A stretch of DNA of 64,000 nucleotides from Prunus persica. Its lineage: Eukaryota; Streptophyta; Magnoliopsida; Rosales; Rosaceae. Location: NCBI RefSeq assembly GCF_000346465.2, contig NC_034016.1, forward strand, positions 5,928,362 through 5,992,361. The letters are read 5' to 3'. How positions within the stretch are numbered: the first letter of the stretch is position 1; each line of letters begins with the position of its first letter. The position numbers and the translations under genes are program-made. Shown one piece after another: positions 22,738 through 33,794 of the stretch. The notes below the pieces were generated by a model. It worked only from the letters and a program-made list of their open reading frames with translations. It was not told the DNA's origin and made no database searches.

Positions 22738-25218
22738 CTGCGAACCAGAAACCCCCCTTCCCTTTTTATTTTTGGCTTGCGACGGCAGCAACTTCCCACC
22801 GTCACCGCCGCCGCCACACACCGCCACTTGGGGCGGCACCGGTCCCGTTAGAACCGCCTCACTTCCCTCTTCAATTCCAGACCGGTCCCAACCTTGATCC
22901 GTCGTCGTGGTCGCCAGAAACAGCCACGAAATGAGGCTGTTTTGACAGTTTTTCAACAAACTTTCGGCCTCTCATTCTCTCTCATTTCTCCAAGAAAATT
23001 TGACAAGTAAGGTATGGTTTTCTACCTATTTTCCATGCTCTAGCTGATGGTTGGGTAGGATTTCGTTAATTTTGAGCATAGGTCAGTTGAATTTCAACTT
23101 AGGGTTCGGCCGGTTTTGGATTTCCAATTCCGGCCACTTCCGGTCACTTTTTGGGGTAGGCCCAAGAACAAAAGTGACTCCAAATAGGGTGTTGTACCTA
23201 GGGTAGGAGCCTTGAGCCGAGGTGTTGAGTTTTTCCGACGAAGGGTTATCGCTTTGGACACCCAAATGCTGCCAGCGCGTGTGGCGGTGCGTGGGCACTG
23301 TAGCAAACTTGCATTTTTGTCCCAATGCGATCTCCTGGTTGTCACGAGTGCGTAGGATTTCGCGGATCTCAATTCGGACATCGTTTGACTATCGAACGAA
23401 TTTTCACATATTAGGAGTTATCCGGGTTCGCCATGTTCGGACCGTTGGATCGACTCCATTCCACTTTATGTTACTCTAGACTTTCCTAGGAACGTGTAGG
23501 AATTTGCAGATCATGAATCGGAGCCCCGGATGTTCCGATTCAATAATTTAAAGTTTGAAGATTTTTCGATAATCGTTCGATCGTGAGCGATCTAACCGTC
23601 CTTTTCGGACCAAACTTACGGGACATATGTCTTAAACCTTGTGGAACTCCTAGGAACTTCCAGTTTGTTCCGTTCCTCGTACACTCGCTAGAAACCCGGG
23701 AAATTAGGATTTTAATTCAAGTTCTCGTTCAAAACACTTTGTATTAATATGGTATTTGTATTCTGAAATAAGTACTCCGACCACGCATACGCAGCAGGCG
23801 GGACCCTCTCAGGGTCAGGCAGTGTGGGACTACTTGTGAGTGGACTTTGTTTTCAAGTTATAAGCATGGTTTTATAATGAGAATTTTATGCATATGAATT
23901 AAATAGTTATTGAAATGCATGTTATATTTAATAGTTGAATTCTTGATTTTCATAAAGTATTGGTAATATAATTTGGGTTTTGACATATTGAATATCTTGA
24001 GTATGTATATATGGATTATGAGAATTTCTATATATGTTTGGCTATGTGTGGGGTACTTGGGTTATTGAGATGAGATTGTGGAAAGTGATGAGTATAGAAT
24101 GTCAGTTTGAAGTGCTATAAGCACTACCCTATGTACCTCCCCAGTTTTGAAACTTGAGATACTTGGAAATGTCGGAACCCGGGGCAACCTTGACGGGATG
24201 TTGCTGTAGACCCTGGATTGGGTAGTCCGCGCGCGTAGGACAGGTCACAGACGTACGAGTTTTGAGGGTATCGGCTGTACGTGCTGGCTGAGAGTTAGTC
24301 CCCCAGTTGGACGGCTCGTTCCCTAGTTACATGGTGAATTGAGGACTCTTCATGGGGACTCTGCCATGGTGACTAGTCAAACAATCCCCCGGTTGGATTG
24401 TTTCCCCGGTACAACTAGGTGTTGGTCATATTTATATTATTATTATTTATGTATATATATATATATCTCTTATATTATATATATATATTTACATATGTAT
24501 ATAACTATTCATTCATTCTTGTTTTTCGGTGAGGATACTTTCTTGCCGGTCGTGCCAATGGGTACGCTTTCGAGAGTTTGGTTTGGGAATTATAATATTT
24601 AATTGGTGGCTTTGTTTAGTGTTCTGTTTGGATTTCGGACTTGGCATCCGGTATTGGTTTGGTTTTGACATATATAAATATTTATTTGATTTTAATGGTT
24701 TGGGATGCATTTGGATTTTCTTGCACGGTTTATTAAACAGTGGGGGTTGTATTATGTTGGTTTACACTGAACTGAACTTTATTTTCGTCCACTCACATTT
24801 TTCTGTTTTGCGCCCCCCAGTCAGTAGTTGACTGAGCTCCGCAGCTGAGCCGGATCATGTGCTTACGAGCCTTGAGCCTTCGTAGGACTTCTTCTTTCTG
24901 TTTCCCTTGAACTTTGTTTTTGCTGTAATTGAATTCCTTAGATATGCTCTGTTATCGCCCTTGTTAGGGTTTGATCTTTGAGGCCGGAGGCCTTTGTTGT
25001 AAACTGTTTTTTTTTTTTGCTTTAAAGCATGCTGCTGGTTGGGTACCTTAAACTGTGAATTTTGAGCAGGTTGAATTTTTGGGGAAATGTTCAATTTACA
25101 GGAGAGACTCTGCCAAAATTTTGGTAGAAAGTCTCGATCCTTAGTAAGTGGGCCCGGCATCGGGGAGATGTCGGTAACGAGATGGGATTCGCTCCGGCTT
25201 CCGGGACGGGTCCTATCA
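22421..25218 (+). repeat. Chromovirus family-A 3' LTR
   Basis: 2798 bp, begins TGTAACACCCCGAC and ends GGGTCCTATCA, followed directly by the duplicated target atctg. Its CT microsatellite lies at 22702-22735 and an AT-rich run at 24440-24495. It is nearly the reverse complement of 17013-19821. No host gene is present inside. Confidence 0.93.
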
Positions 25219-25683
25219 ATCTGTGCAATGAGAGGATTCTCTTGGTATGACCATGCCAGTCCTGGTAGAGGTCCAAAATGGAGTTCTAGCTGATGGACCA
25301 CAACATCTGGGTTTGGAATTCTTGCAATAGTAGCCTAACGATCCTTCCTGAACTGCCTGTTGACTTGCCACTACATCATGGCTGTCATGTTATTTACAGT
25401 ATCCTGATTCCTTTGTGTTGCAGCCTCTTGTATCTGGTTTATCTTTCTAGAACCAGACCTGGAACATCTACTCCTAGTGCTGCCATGGGCTGAATGTCTA
25501 GCGTCACTCTCCTCTGATTCATGTCCTTCCTGGAGAGTTGCTTGATTTCTTTCCATGGCAAAGCCTGGATTCTAGCTAGTATTTCCAATATTCATACACC
25601 AAAAGATATCTTCTAGGAGTACGTATACTGAGAGGTCCCACTGGGCGTGCCAAATTATTCACCCGTTTTGATTTACTCCTGTG
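25219..25683 (-). pseudogene. Tat-1 gag N-terminus and primer-site region
   Basis: On the minus strand the frame 25371-25556 (Ser/Arg/Gln-rich, beginning MERNQATLQ) looks like the start of a Tat gag. Upstream of it, minus-strand TTTGGCACGCCCAGTGGGAC at about 25645-25665 has the form of a primer binding site next to a 5' LTR end. I cannot name the tRNA with confidence. The right limit of the LTR that should follow is not visible. Confidence 0.55.
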
Positions 25684-26136
25684 ATGGTAGGTTAAAGTTC
25701 CTCATTAGCTTGATAACCATTGGTGGTCAACAAGTCAACTTTCTTTTGTGCATGAGCGTGCCACTGCTAGCAGTTTAAACCCCTAGCAGACTTCTAAAAA
25801 ATAGATAACTTGCGCCCCAACTTACTGATTCTTAAAGAAGCAATTGTGAATTTGGGTGAGGAATATCTTCCAAGTAAGTTTTTTTCTTGCCTCAGACTGG
25901 TGAGAACTTCATAATTTTTCACAATACAAAACTAGTAGTTCTGGCTAGAATTGATAAAAAAAGAAGACAAACGGTTAGGGAGTGTTTTGGGGCCAATGGT
26001 TAGAGAGGGTTTTGGCCCGTGGCTTACGAACCAAAGTAGGTAGCTTGAAGCTTAATGGGCCAAAGTTTGGTCCAACCCAATGGTTAAGCCGGCTTTGCCC
26101 AACTCGTGTCAAGCAGTCCACCCACAGCCCAACGGC

Positions 26137-26184
<48 letters not shown>

Positions 26185-27038
26185 TTATTTGTTTGGCATG
26201 GGTCTGGATCTCTCTCATGTAACCCTATAACCCAAAATATGTAATCTTTTGTTGCCCAACTTCCATGAAATTTAGTTTGTCCCTTTACCTTATTTTTGTA
26301 TGGAAATTGTGGTCCTTATCTCGAACTTGTGTGCGGGTGCCTTCAAGTCTTCCTTTGGTATTCTTCCACGCTGCTTCATTTTCTTTTCCTCTATTTTTTC
26401 TTTTTGTGTGGGGAAATTGGTTTGGAATTGCATATGAACAAATTTTTTTTTTCTTGACAATTTATTATTTTATGACTTTTGCTACGAGGATTATTGGCAA
26501 AATGGGCTCTTCATGGAAAGATCCATTTCCGTTTACTTTATTTGAAATGTGTCCAGACAACTTTCAAATAAGTATGTATATACGTATACAGAAATATGTC
26601 AAGAGTAACTGGTTTTACGGAATGAGCCAAACGATATTCTTTTACTTGTCTTTGATTCAAGAGTGGGGTTCAATATTTAATCATTCATTGTTGGTTGAAT
26701 TTATTTAGAACAAAGCTGTTATCTAAACTAAATTTCTAGCTTCATTCATTCTCAGTAGTTTTGATGGTTTGATCAATCAATTAAAATTTTATCTCTTTAG
26801 GACATGTTCAATTTAACCGTTAAACTTGACCAAAGAAAATTATGCAACCACTCAAATAATTGACGTGACAGTAAAATAAAATAAAAAGCAAAAGAACTTT
26901 TCCGAAAATGAAATGCCCTCCTTCCTCTTCAAAATAAATCACTCATGGACCGAAGACTTGGACTTTCATTGGAGACTTGGACTTGGAGATAGCTGACAAG
27001 AGAAGACGCGTGCTCGCCACTACACAGTTTTGCAAGTC
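25684..27038. other. Gene-free interval, possibly old Tat-1 LTR plus TNL upstream DNA
   Basis: No credible coding sequence. The left part should contain the Tat-1 5' LTR, but no second copy in the window fixes its end. A perfect (CT)n microsatellite occupies about 26141-26181. The frame 26265-26708 is Phe/Leu-rich with no family I recognise, and is likely noise. Confidence 0.5.
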
Positions 27039-27793
27039 TCACTCTCTCTCTCTCTCTCTCTCTGACTGTTAGGTTTGCTTTTGTTGTTGGTTTTTTGGCT
27101 GATCTTGAGAAGTATTTATTATGAGTTTCTGGTTGGTTTGCTTTTGTTGCTGGTTTTTAGCTGATATTGAGAAGAAGTATTTATTGTGAGTTTCTGGTTG
27201 GTTTGCTGGTCGTGTGGTGGTTGTCTTACAAATTCTCTGGCTCTGTAATTTTTTCGGCGTTCAGGTAACGCTAAGCTAAACTTGTTTGCTTGCTTCGACT
27301 ACATTCCATATCTGTTTTGTTCAGGTAACGTTGACTAAAGCATATGCAATTTTTAGTTCACTTGTGTAGTCATGAGGCTTATATTTTTGTTTTAAATGTT
27401 GAAATTCATATTTTTGTTCCTTCTAATGTTTATATGTTGAATTCCTCTGTTTCTCTCTGTTGAAGTGGATTAAAAAAAAAAACCCAAAAAATAACAACAT
27501 AACATGTTCGACTATCGGTATTTTACTCAACGTGTATAATATGATTTCCCCACTTGTCTGACTTTTTGTTTCCTTTTCTTTGCTCTGAAACTTGTTTCCT
27601 CAACTCCTTATTTTTCCTCTGGCTTACTAAATTTTCATTTACCCAAAAAAAACTCTCTAAATTTTAATCCTTTTCTTTATGCAAGCCATTTATCATCATC
27701 TTCTATTTATTAGTTGAGTGTTTGGATTTTTAAAGATTTAATTAGCAAAAGGCTTATTTTCATTGAGTGTTTACAGCAGCAGTAGATTGCCAA
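27039..27793 (+). promoter_or_regulatory. Probable 5' leader and leader intron of the TNL gene
   Basis: A CT-rich run (27039-27063) resembles plant 5' leaders. Two ~70-bp imperfect tandem repeats (about 27069-27210) share 'ttggtttgcttttgtt' and 'gagtttctggttggtt'. 'ttcag|gtaacg' occurs twice (near 27264 and 27324), each a plausible splice donor, and 'gtttacag' at about 27769-27776 is a plausible acceptor just before the ATG at 27794. Splicing here would remove the in-frame upstream ATG at 27767. No convincing TATA box was identified. Inference only. Confidence 0.45.
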
Positions 27794-30700
27794 ATGGCAT
27801 TGAGCACCCAAAGAGACTCTGCCTTTCTTCCTTCACCTCATCAGTCTGCTCCTCAACCGAACCACGATGTGTTTTTGAGTTTCAGGGGTGAGGACACTCG
27901 ACATAGCTTTGTATCCCATTTATACCACGAATTGCAGCTCAGGGGCATTAAAACATTCAAGGACGATCCTAAGCTTGAAAGAGGGACACCTATTTCTTCA
28001 GAGCTCTTCAATGCAATCGAAGAATCAAGGCTTGCAATCGTTGTTCTTTCGCCAAATTATGCATCTTCTTCCTGGTGCTTGAATGAACTTACAAAGATTC
28101 TACAATGCATGAAATCCATAGGCACAATTCTGCCAGTGTTTTATAACGTGGATCCCTCCGTTGTGAGAAAACAAAGCGGCAGTTTTGCCGACGCCTTCGC
28201 TGAGCATGAGAAAAGGTTTAGGGAAGACATCGATAAGGTGAAGCGCTGGAGAGATGCTTTAACAGAAGTAGCCAATTTATCTGGGATAGATTCAAAGAAG
28301 GAGTAAGCATGAATGAACAACTTCTCTATATGTCTTAACAAAACCCATGGCTTATATTTTAGACTTTATGATCCTTTTTTACTTTTCCTCCTTGTAGGTG
28401 TGAAAGAAAGCTTATTGAAAAGATTGTTGAATGGGTGTGGAGTAAAATGCATCGCACATTCAAATTGTTAGATTCCACAGAGTTAGTGGGAATTAAGTTT
28501 ACACTTGAGCACAAAGATTGGCTATTAGCTCCTACGGATGATGTTCGCTTTATAGGGATATGGGGAATGGGCGGCATTGGCAAGACGACCATTGCTAAGC
28601 TAGTTTATGAGAGCATTTCTATTCATTTTGAAGTTAGCTGCTTTCTTGCTAATGTTAGAGAGGTTTCTGAACATGGGAATCTTGTTAATCTACAAAGACA
28701 GCTTCTTTTCCCGATCTTGAAGGAACAAATTACTCAAGTTTGGGATGAACTGTGGGGGACCTATTTCATTAAGAATTGCTTATCTAATAAAAAGGTTCTT
28801 CTCATTCTTGATGATGTGAGTGAATCAAGCCAACTTGAAAAGTTGGCTGGTGAAAAGGATTGGTTTGGTAAGGGGAGTATAATCATAATTACAACAAGAG
28901 ATGAACGGTTGCTAGTTAAGCATGATATGCAGGTATCATATAAGGTAGAGGGATTAGGTGATGATGATGCTCTTGAGCTCTTTAGTCGGAATGCCTTTAA
29001 AAAAAATGAGCCTGAGGAAGGTTTCTTGGAATTGTCCAAGGGTTTTGCAAATTATGCCAAAGGCCTTCCACTAGCTCTTAAACTTTTGGGATGCTTAGTG
29101 TATAAAAGAGATCAAGATGAATGGAAAAGTGAATTGGATAAGCTGCGGAAAATCCCTAAATCTGAAATTTTTGATTTGCTCAAACTAAGTTACGATGGAC
29201 TGGATGAGATGAACAAGAATATATTTCTTGATGTTGCATTTTTTCATAAGTGGAAGGGCAAGGAGGAAGTAATTGAAATACTAGACAGTTGTGGCCTATG
29301 TGGTCGTATTGGGATAAATGCTCTCGTTCAGAAATCACTCTTAACTATATCAAATAGGAATGTTGAGATGCATGATTTGATACAGGAAATGGCATTGGAA
29401 ATTGTTCGTCGAGAGTGTCCTGAAGAGCCTGGTAGACGAAGTCGATTGTGCAATCATGATGATATCTCTTATGTATTCATAAACAATACGGTAAGTGTTT
29501 TGGAAGATTTATGAATTGTCTTTAATACAGTATTAGACTTAATAAATGGTAGTCTTTGATGTATTCATAAATAATAGGGTTAACTGTTGATTTGCTCCCT
29601 GAACTTGTACCTAACTTTCGATTTACCACAAATCCTTTTTTTTAGGGAGATTCAGTATAATAACCAAAATAGGAGCCCAAATTATAAAAAAAAACCTTAT
29701 ATAAAATGGACTTTAAAAACACACCAAAAGCCCATTTACAACATAACAAAAAGGCTTTTAACTTATTTTAAATTACAAAACTGCCATTGATTTCTTAAGA
29801 CATACTCAACCCAAAAACCCATAACACTCAATAGGGCAACAAAGTAATTTAATAATTAAAATTAAATTCAATAAGGCCAACTGTCATTTTTGGGTTTTTT
29901 TGGGTATGTTTATAGAAATTAAATAGTGTAGAGTTTATTTATAGTTTTAGTGCTAAGAATGGGTATTTGACTAAATATCTTTTTTTTTTTTTTATAAGAA
30001 AATTGAGGACCTCAATTATTATTTTTAGCCAATTTCCCTTTAAAAATATCATGTGCCAAAAATGTGAGGCTATTTAAGGGCAATTTGGTTATTTTTGCAC
30101 CTTAACAATAATTAAAATTTTGAGAAAAAAATTAAAGCAAAAATAAAAAATTATAATAATTAAACCCTTCAGCTACCTCTTTACCCTTTCCCCGCTACTG
30201 TTACCCCCACCCCTCAGCCATCGCCATCCCTTTGCCCTTGCCCTTCCCCTTACCTCCTCTTTCTTGCACCTTCCCCCCTTGTTGCTCCTTCCCTTCCAGA
30301 ACTTCTCAACACCCCAAACTGAGACCACCCACCCAACCACCTCTTCCTCATTGTTACCCTCACCACCAAAATCAAACCCCAAAGCATACCCAACCAGAAA
30401 TCACAACCAAGATTCAGAAAAATACAAGCATTCAATAACCCACAAGCACAACATCTCTCTCTCCCTCCCTCTCATGGGCATATCGGGTGGGGCTTGTTGG
30501 TTGAGTAGCATGACTCAAATATTACACGGCTTGGGTGTTGGGTGGACTAAGGAATTCAAGGGGTTAAGGTGGTTTTTTTGGGAGAAGAGGGGTGCTGGAG
30601 TTGGGAGACTATGGTGGGGTAGCTAGGGGATGATGGTGGGGGAGGCTAGGGATTGGTGGGAGTAAGATGGGGCTGGGAAATGTTTTTGTTTTGTTTTCTT

Positions 30701-33700
30701 TTTCTTTATTGTTTTATAACATTATTTTATATTTATTTAAGTCTTGCATGTGACTATTCTTAACACTAATTGGATGAAATGTGAGTGAATCTGACGGTAG
30801 GGGGAAATTGACTAAAAAAATAATTGAGGTCCTTAATTTTCTTAAAAAAAGGGAATATAGGGTAAATTGAAAGTTAGGTACATGGCGGACTCTATTATAT
30901 TCACCTTATTCCTACTCACCCATCCTCAAATCACGTTTCCACTTCATCAAATTTTTGGCATCAACGTCTTAAGTCGGACAATGGAACTTGGGTATGCAAC
31001 ATAGCATGAGACACTTTATAATCACGATGCCAAATAGGAGGTCGTGTAGGACGAGTGGAGTGACGGGTTGGTTCTAGAGAAGGAGATGGGTGAGCCATCA
31101 CCGAGGAATCTGATTCTGTGGGGGCAGAGTTTGAATAAGGAAAAACATTCTCATAAAAAATGATTGCTGCAGACCTTTAATTGATTCTATTTCCTTCTCT
31201 AGTCCAGCAATCCCTGTAGTTTAGGCTGTAGCTATTACTTCTTTCCATATATGTTTCAAGCGCATCAAATATAACCAAGTGCAACGAGTATAGTCATCTA
31301 CAATGGTTAAAAAGTAGCGTGCACCAGAATGAGAAGGAACTTTATGAGGTCCCCAAATATCACAATGAATTAAAGAAAAAGGTTCAGTAGAAGAAATTGA
31401 ACTTCTACCAAAAGGCAATCTACAAGTTCAGAGGGCAAATCAATAATTAACCCTAAACAATATGATAAGAAGTTATATAAAGATAATTTTGGAAGATATA
31501 TGAGTTCTCTTTAACACATTATTAGACTTAAATGTGGAATTAACTTTTCTTTTACTATTCTTAATTACAGGCAACGGACAAAATTAAAGGCATCAGATTA
31601 CACATGGCGACACTTGAAAAGGCATATTGGAATTGTGAAGCCCTTTCTAAGATGCTTAACTTGGAATTTCTTGAATTTGATAATGTGATTATTTCTTCAA
31701 GTCCTAGAATTCTTCCTAATTCTTTAAGAAGTATCAAATGGAGTCAGTATCCTTCCAAATTTCTCCCATCAGGTTTTCAACCGAATTTCCTAATTGCACT
31801 TGAGATGAGGTACAGCAAACTTATTCGGCTTTGGGGTGGAAGAAAGGTAAGAGTAGGGACCATATGCCATTCTAGAAATTAGTTTTTTTTAATTATAAAT
31901 AAATATTTTGTTAATCTGAGCTAATTATCTATTCTACCATTGTTATGAATTGTACAGGACTTGCCCAACTTGAAAATAATGAACCTTTTTGGCTCTGAAA
32001 ACTTGACCACAACCCCAGATTTGTCTGGCATTCCGAATCTTCAAGTGTTGGATTTTCAATTGTGTAAGAATTTGGTTGAGATTCACCCATCAATTGCAGA
32101 TCTCAAATGTCTTAAAAGGTTGTATCTTGGCTTTTGCTCAAAATTGAAAAAGACTCCTGAATTTTCAGAACAAATGAAAAATATGTTATCACTTAGCTTA
32201 ACTAAGACGTCCATTGAGAAATTATCTTCATCAATAGGATGTCTGGTTGGCCTTACTGATTTCTTTCTAGTGGATTGCAAAAATCTCGCGAGTCTTCCGA
32301 ATGAAATTTGTAATTTGAAGTCTCTTAAAGAATTAAATGTGGATGGATGCTCAAAAATTGACAAACTCCCAGAGAACATGGGGGAGATGGAGTCTCTTAC
32401 AAAGCTTCAATTGTGTGGAACTTCTATAAGACAGCTGCCAAGCTCCGTTTGTGGTTTGAAAAAACTTTACCGTCTATCCTTACGTGGAAGTGGATCACAG
32501 CCTAATAAATCAAGGTTTTGGTGGGGCCTTCCCCGCTTATATCAAAGAAATGCTATTGTGTTGGGCTCGCTTGATGGTTTATGCTCTTTGGGGAAATTAG
32601 ATCTGAGTGATTGTGGACTTTGTGAAGGGGATCTTCCCAATGATATTGGCTGCTTGTCCTATTTAGAACAATTAAAACTTAGTGGAAACAATTTTGTTAG
32701 CCTTCCTGCCAGCATTGGATGTCTTTCTAAGCTTAAGTTATTTTGGGTGAATGGGTGCCAAAAGCTTCAACAATTACCAGATCTTTCTAAGCTTATCTCA
32801 TTAGTGGATATAGACATGACCGGTTGCACTTCCTTAAAAATGTTACCACAACTTTTGTCAAATTGCTCATTAGTGGATATAAACAACAACATACATTTTC
32901 CTAGTTTTAGTTGTGCCAATTGCTTTGTATTGGTTGACAATGAAGGCTGCGATAGTATACTAATGAAAATGCTACAGCGATACCTTCAGGTTCTCTCTCT
33001 CTCTCTCTCTTGTTGTTTGCTATGATAATAATTACAACTTACTAACCTCATATATATCTATGTATATGGTACAGCTAATCCCTAGGCCTTGTTTCGAGTA
33101 CCCATTCGAAATTGTAACTCCTGGAAGGGAAATTCCAGAGTGGTTCAGTAATCAAAGTTTGGGAGATTCCCTAACTGTGGAGCTACCTCTGGATTCATGT
33201 ACCACGTGGATGGGAATTGCTTTATGTGCTGTGTTTGAAGTTCAGGATGATCTTTCTGAATTTCATTATTTTCAAATTAGCTGTTCCCTACAAGGAATGC
33301 AGCCATTTGGATTTTCAAGATGTTTTAAAATACGCGATGTTGTGTCAGATCACCTTTGGGTAATTTATATATCTCGTGAAAAATTTGTGAAGAAATGCGG
33401 TCAGATAAAGGTTTTGTCAACAACTTATTATTCTAAAGAGGAAATGTGGAGACCCGAAAAATCTTGCATGAGTGTGAAGAAGTGTGCGTTTCGTTTGGTG
33501 CACGAGCAAGATGTGGAACAACTCAACCAGATCATGAGGAACAAATCCATCATCAAGAGCACTACTAGTTGTCCTACCAAATCAGCTGATGCACAAGGGC
33601 AACAATGCCACGATGACGAGGAGGCTAGTCCTAGTGGAAGTGGTAGCTCTCACCAAAAAATCTCTCTTCTGCAATCCTATGCTCTTTCCGAAGAGGCAGA

Positions 33701-33794
33701 CCAAGATGAATTAAATGATGATGATGATGATGTTGTTGACGAAGCTCGACCCAGAAAAAGAAAAAAGATCGATGTGTTTGGGACTGACCTATGA
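27794..33794 (+). CDS. TIR-NBS-LRR (TNL) disease-resistance-type immune receptor
   Basis: Five exons joined by eye: 27794-28302, 28398-29490, 31571-31846, 31958-32989, 33075-33794; all introns are GT-AG and phases agree, giving about 1209 residues without a stop. TIR domain ~24-165 (HDVFLSFRGEDTR; catalytic-type Glu in SSSWCLNEL). NB-ARC ~205-495: P-loop GMGGIGKTT near 225, kinase-2 VLLILDDV, RNBS-B IIIITTRDERLL, GLPLALKLLG, MHDL near 493. LRRs fill exons 3-4. Exon 5 begins the post-LRR (C-JID) domain with TPGREIPEWFSNQ. The C-terminus has an Asp run followed by RPRKRKKID, a likely nuclear localisation signal. Start at 27794 is preferred over 27767 because of the probable acceptor between them. 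TNLs sense pathogen effectors and signal via TIR NADase activity (family knowledge). Recognised ligand unknown. Confidence 0.92.
28303..28397 (+). other. TNL intron 1 (between TIR and NB-ARC exons)
   Basis: 95-bp intron, donor gtaagc after AAGGA and acceptor cttgtag. Splicing completes a split Glu codon (GA|G). If retained, the next codon is TAA, giving a TIR-only protein of about 170 residues. The position matches the conserved first intron of plant TNL genes. Confidence 0.88.
29590..30885. mobile_element. Inverted-repeat element inside TNL intron 2
   Basis: 'tgtacctaactttcgatttacc' (near 29605-29626) returns as its reverse complement with one change near 30855-30877. Inside, 'gaaaattgaggacctcaatt' (29998-30017) returns inverted near 30825-30845. 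The pattern suggests a non-autonomous DNA transposon, perhaps with nested copies. No transposase frame is seen; the C-rich middle (30180-30440) is low complexity. Target duplications were not found. Confidence 0.55.
30950..31430 (-). pseudogene. Ty1/Copia polyprotein fragment (integrase and integrase-RT spacer)
   Basis: Minus frame 31221-31418 has LIHCDIWGPHKVPS, ARYFLTIVDDYTRCTWLYLM, the integrase core of Copia elements including the first catalytic Asp and second-strand motif. Downstream on the minus strand a degenerate segment reads 'RPPIWHRDYKVSHAM'-like, typical of the spacer before Copia RT. The central integrase part between them is deleted. It is a dead fragment lying antisense within the TNL intron. 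Confidence 0.8.
32990..33074 (+). other. TNL intron 4 with CT microsatellite at its donor
   Basis: Donor gttctctc directly followed by (CT)n (about 32993-33010), acceptor tggtacag. The donor is weaker than the other three, which are gtaag-type. Without splicing, the frame ends at 33025, giving a protein lacking the C-terminal post-LRR domain. Confidence 0.75.

Larger units (their letters stand above)
16224..25218. mobile_element. Chimeric Cassandra/chromovirus insertion with inverted LTR arms
   Basis: A 9.0-kb block flanked by perfect 5-bp duplications (atctg at 16219-16223 and 25219-25223). Contents left to right: Cassandra copy 1 (minus); chromovirus leader and 5' LTR in inverted (minus) orientation; Cassandra copy 2 (minus, complete); plus-strand RNase H-integrase part of pol; plus-strand 3' LTR. 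Gag, protease and RT are absent. The ~2.8-kb LTRs are inverted to each other instead of direct. Both outer termini are 3' (U5) LTR ends: Cassandra on the left, chromovirus on the right. Either an aberrant integration product or a later rearrangement. Confidence 0.85.
29491..31570 (+). other. TNL intron 2, enlarged by transposon debris
   Basis: Donor gtaagt after codon ACG and acceptor aattacag before GCAACGGAC. At ~2.1 kb it is far longer than the other introns (95, 111 and 85 bp). It contains an inverted-repeat element (about 29590-30885) and a minus-strand Copia fragment (about 30950-31430). Read-through would end after eight codons (29514), yielding a TIR-NBS protein without LRRs. Confidence 0.85.

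Noticed and set aside
26265..26708. 147-residue plus frame upstream of the TNL
   Set aside because: Phe/Leu-rich, no recognisable family, surrounded by AT-rich DNA and a CT repeat. Likely chance.
30232..30626. Pro/Ser-rich frames in TNL intron 2
   Set aside because: C-rich low-complexity DNA within the inverted-repeat element. No homologous domain and inside an intron.
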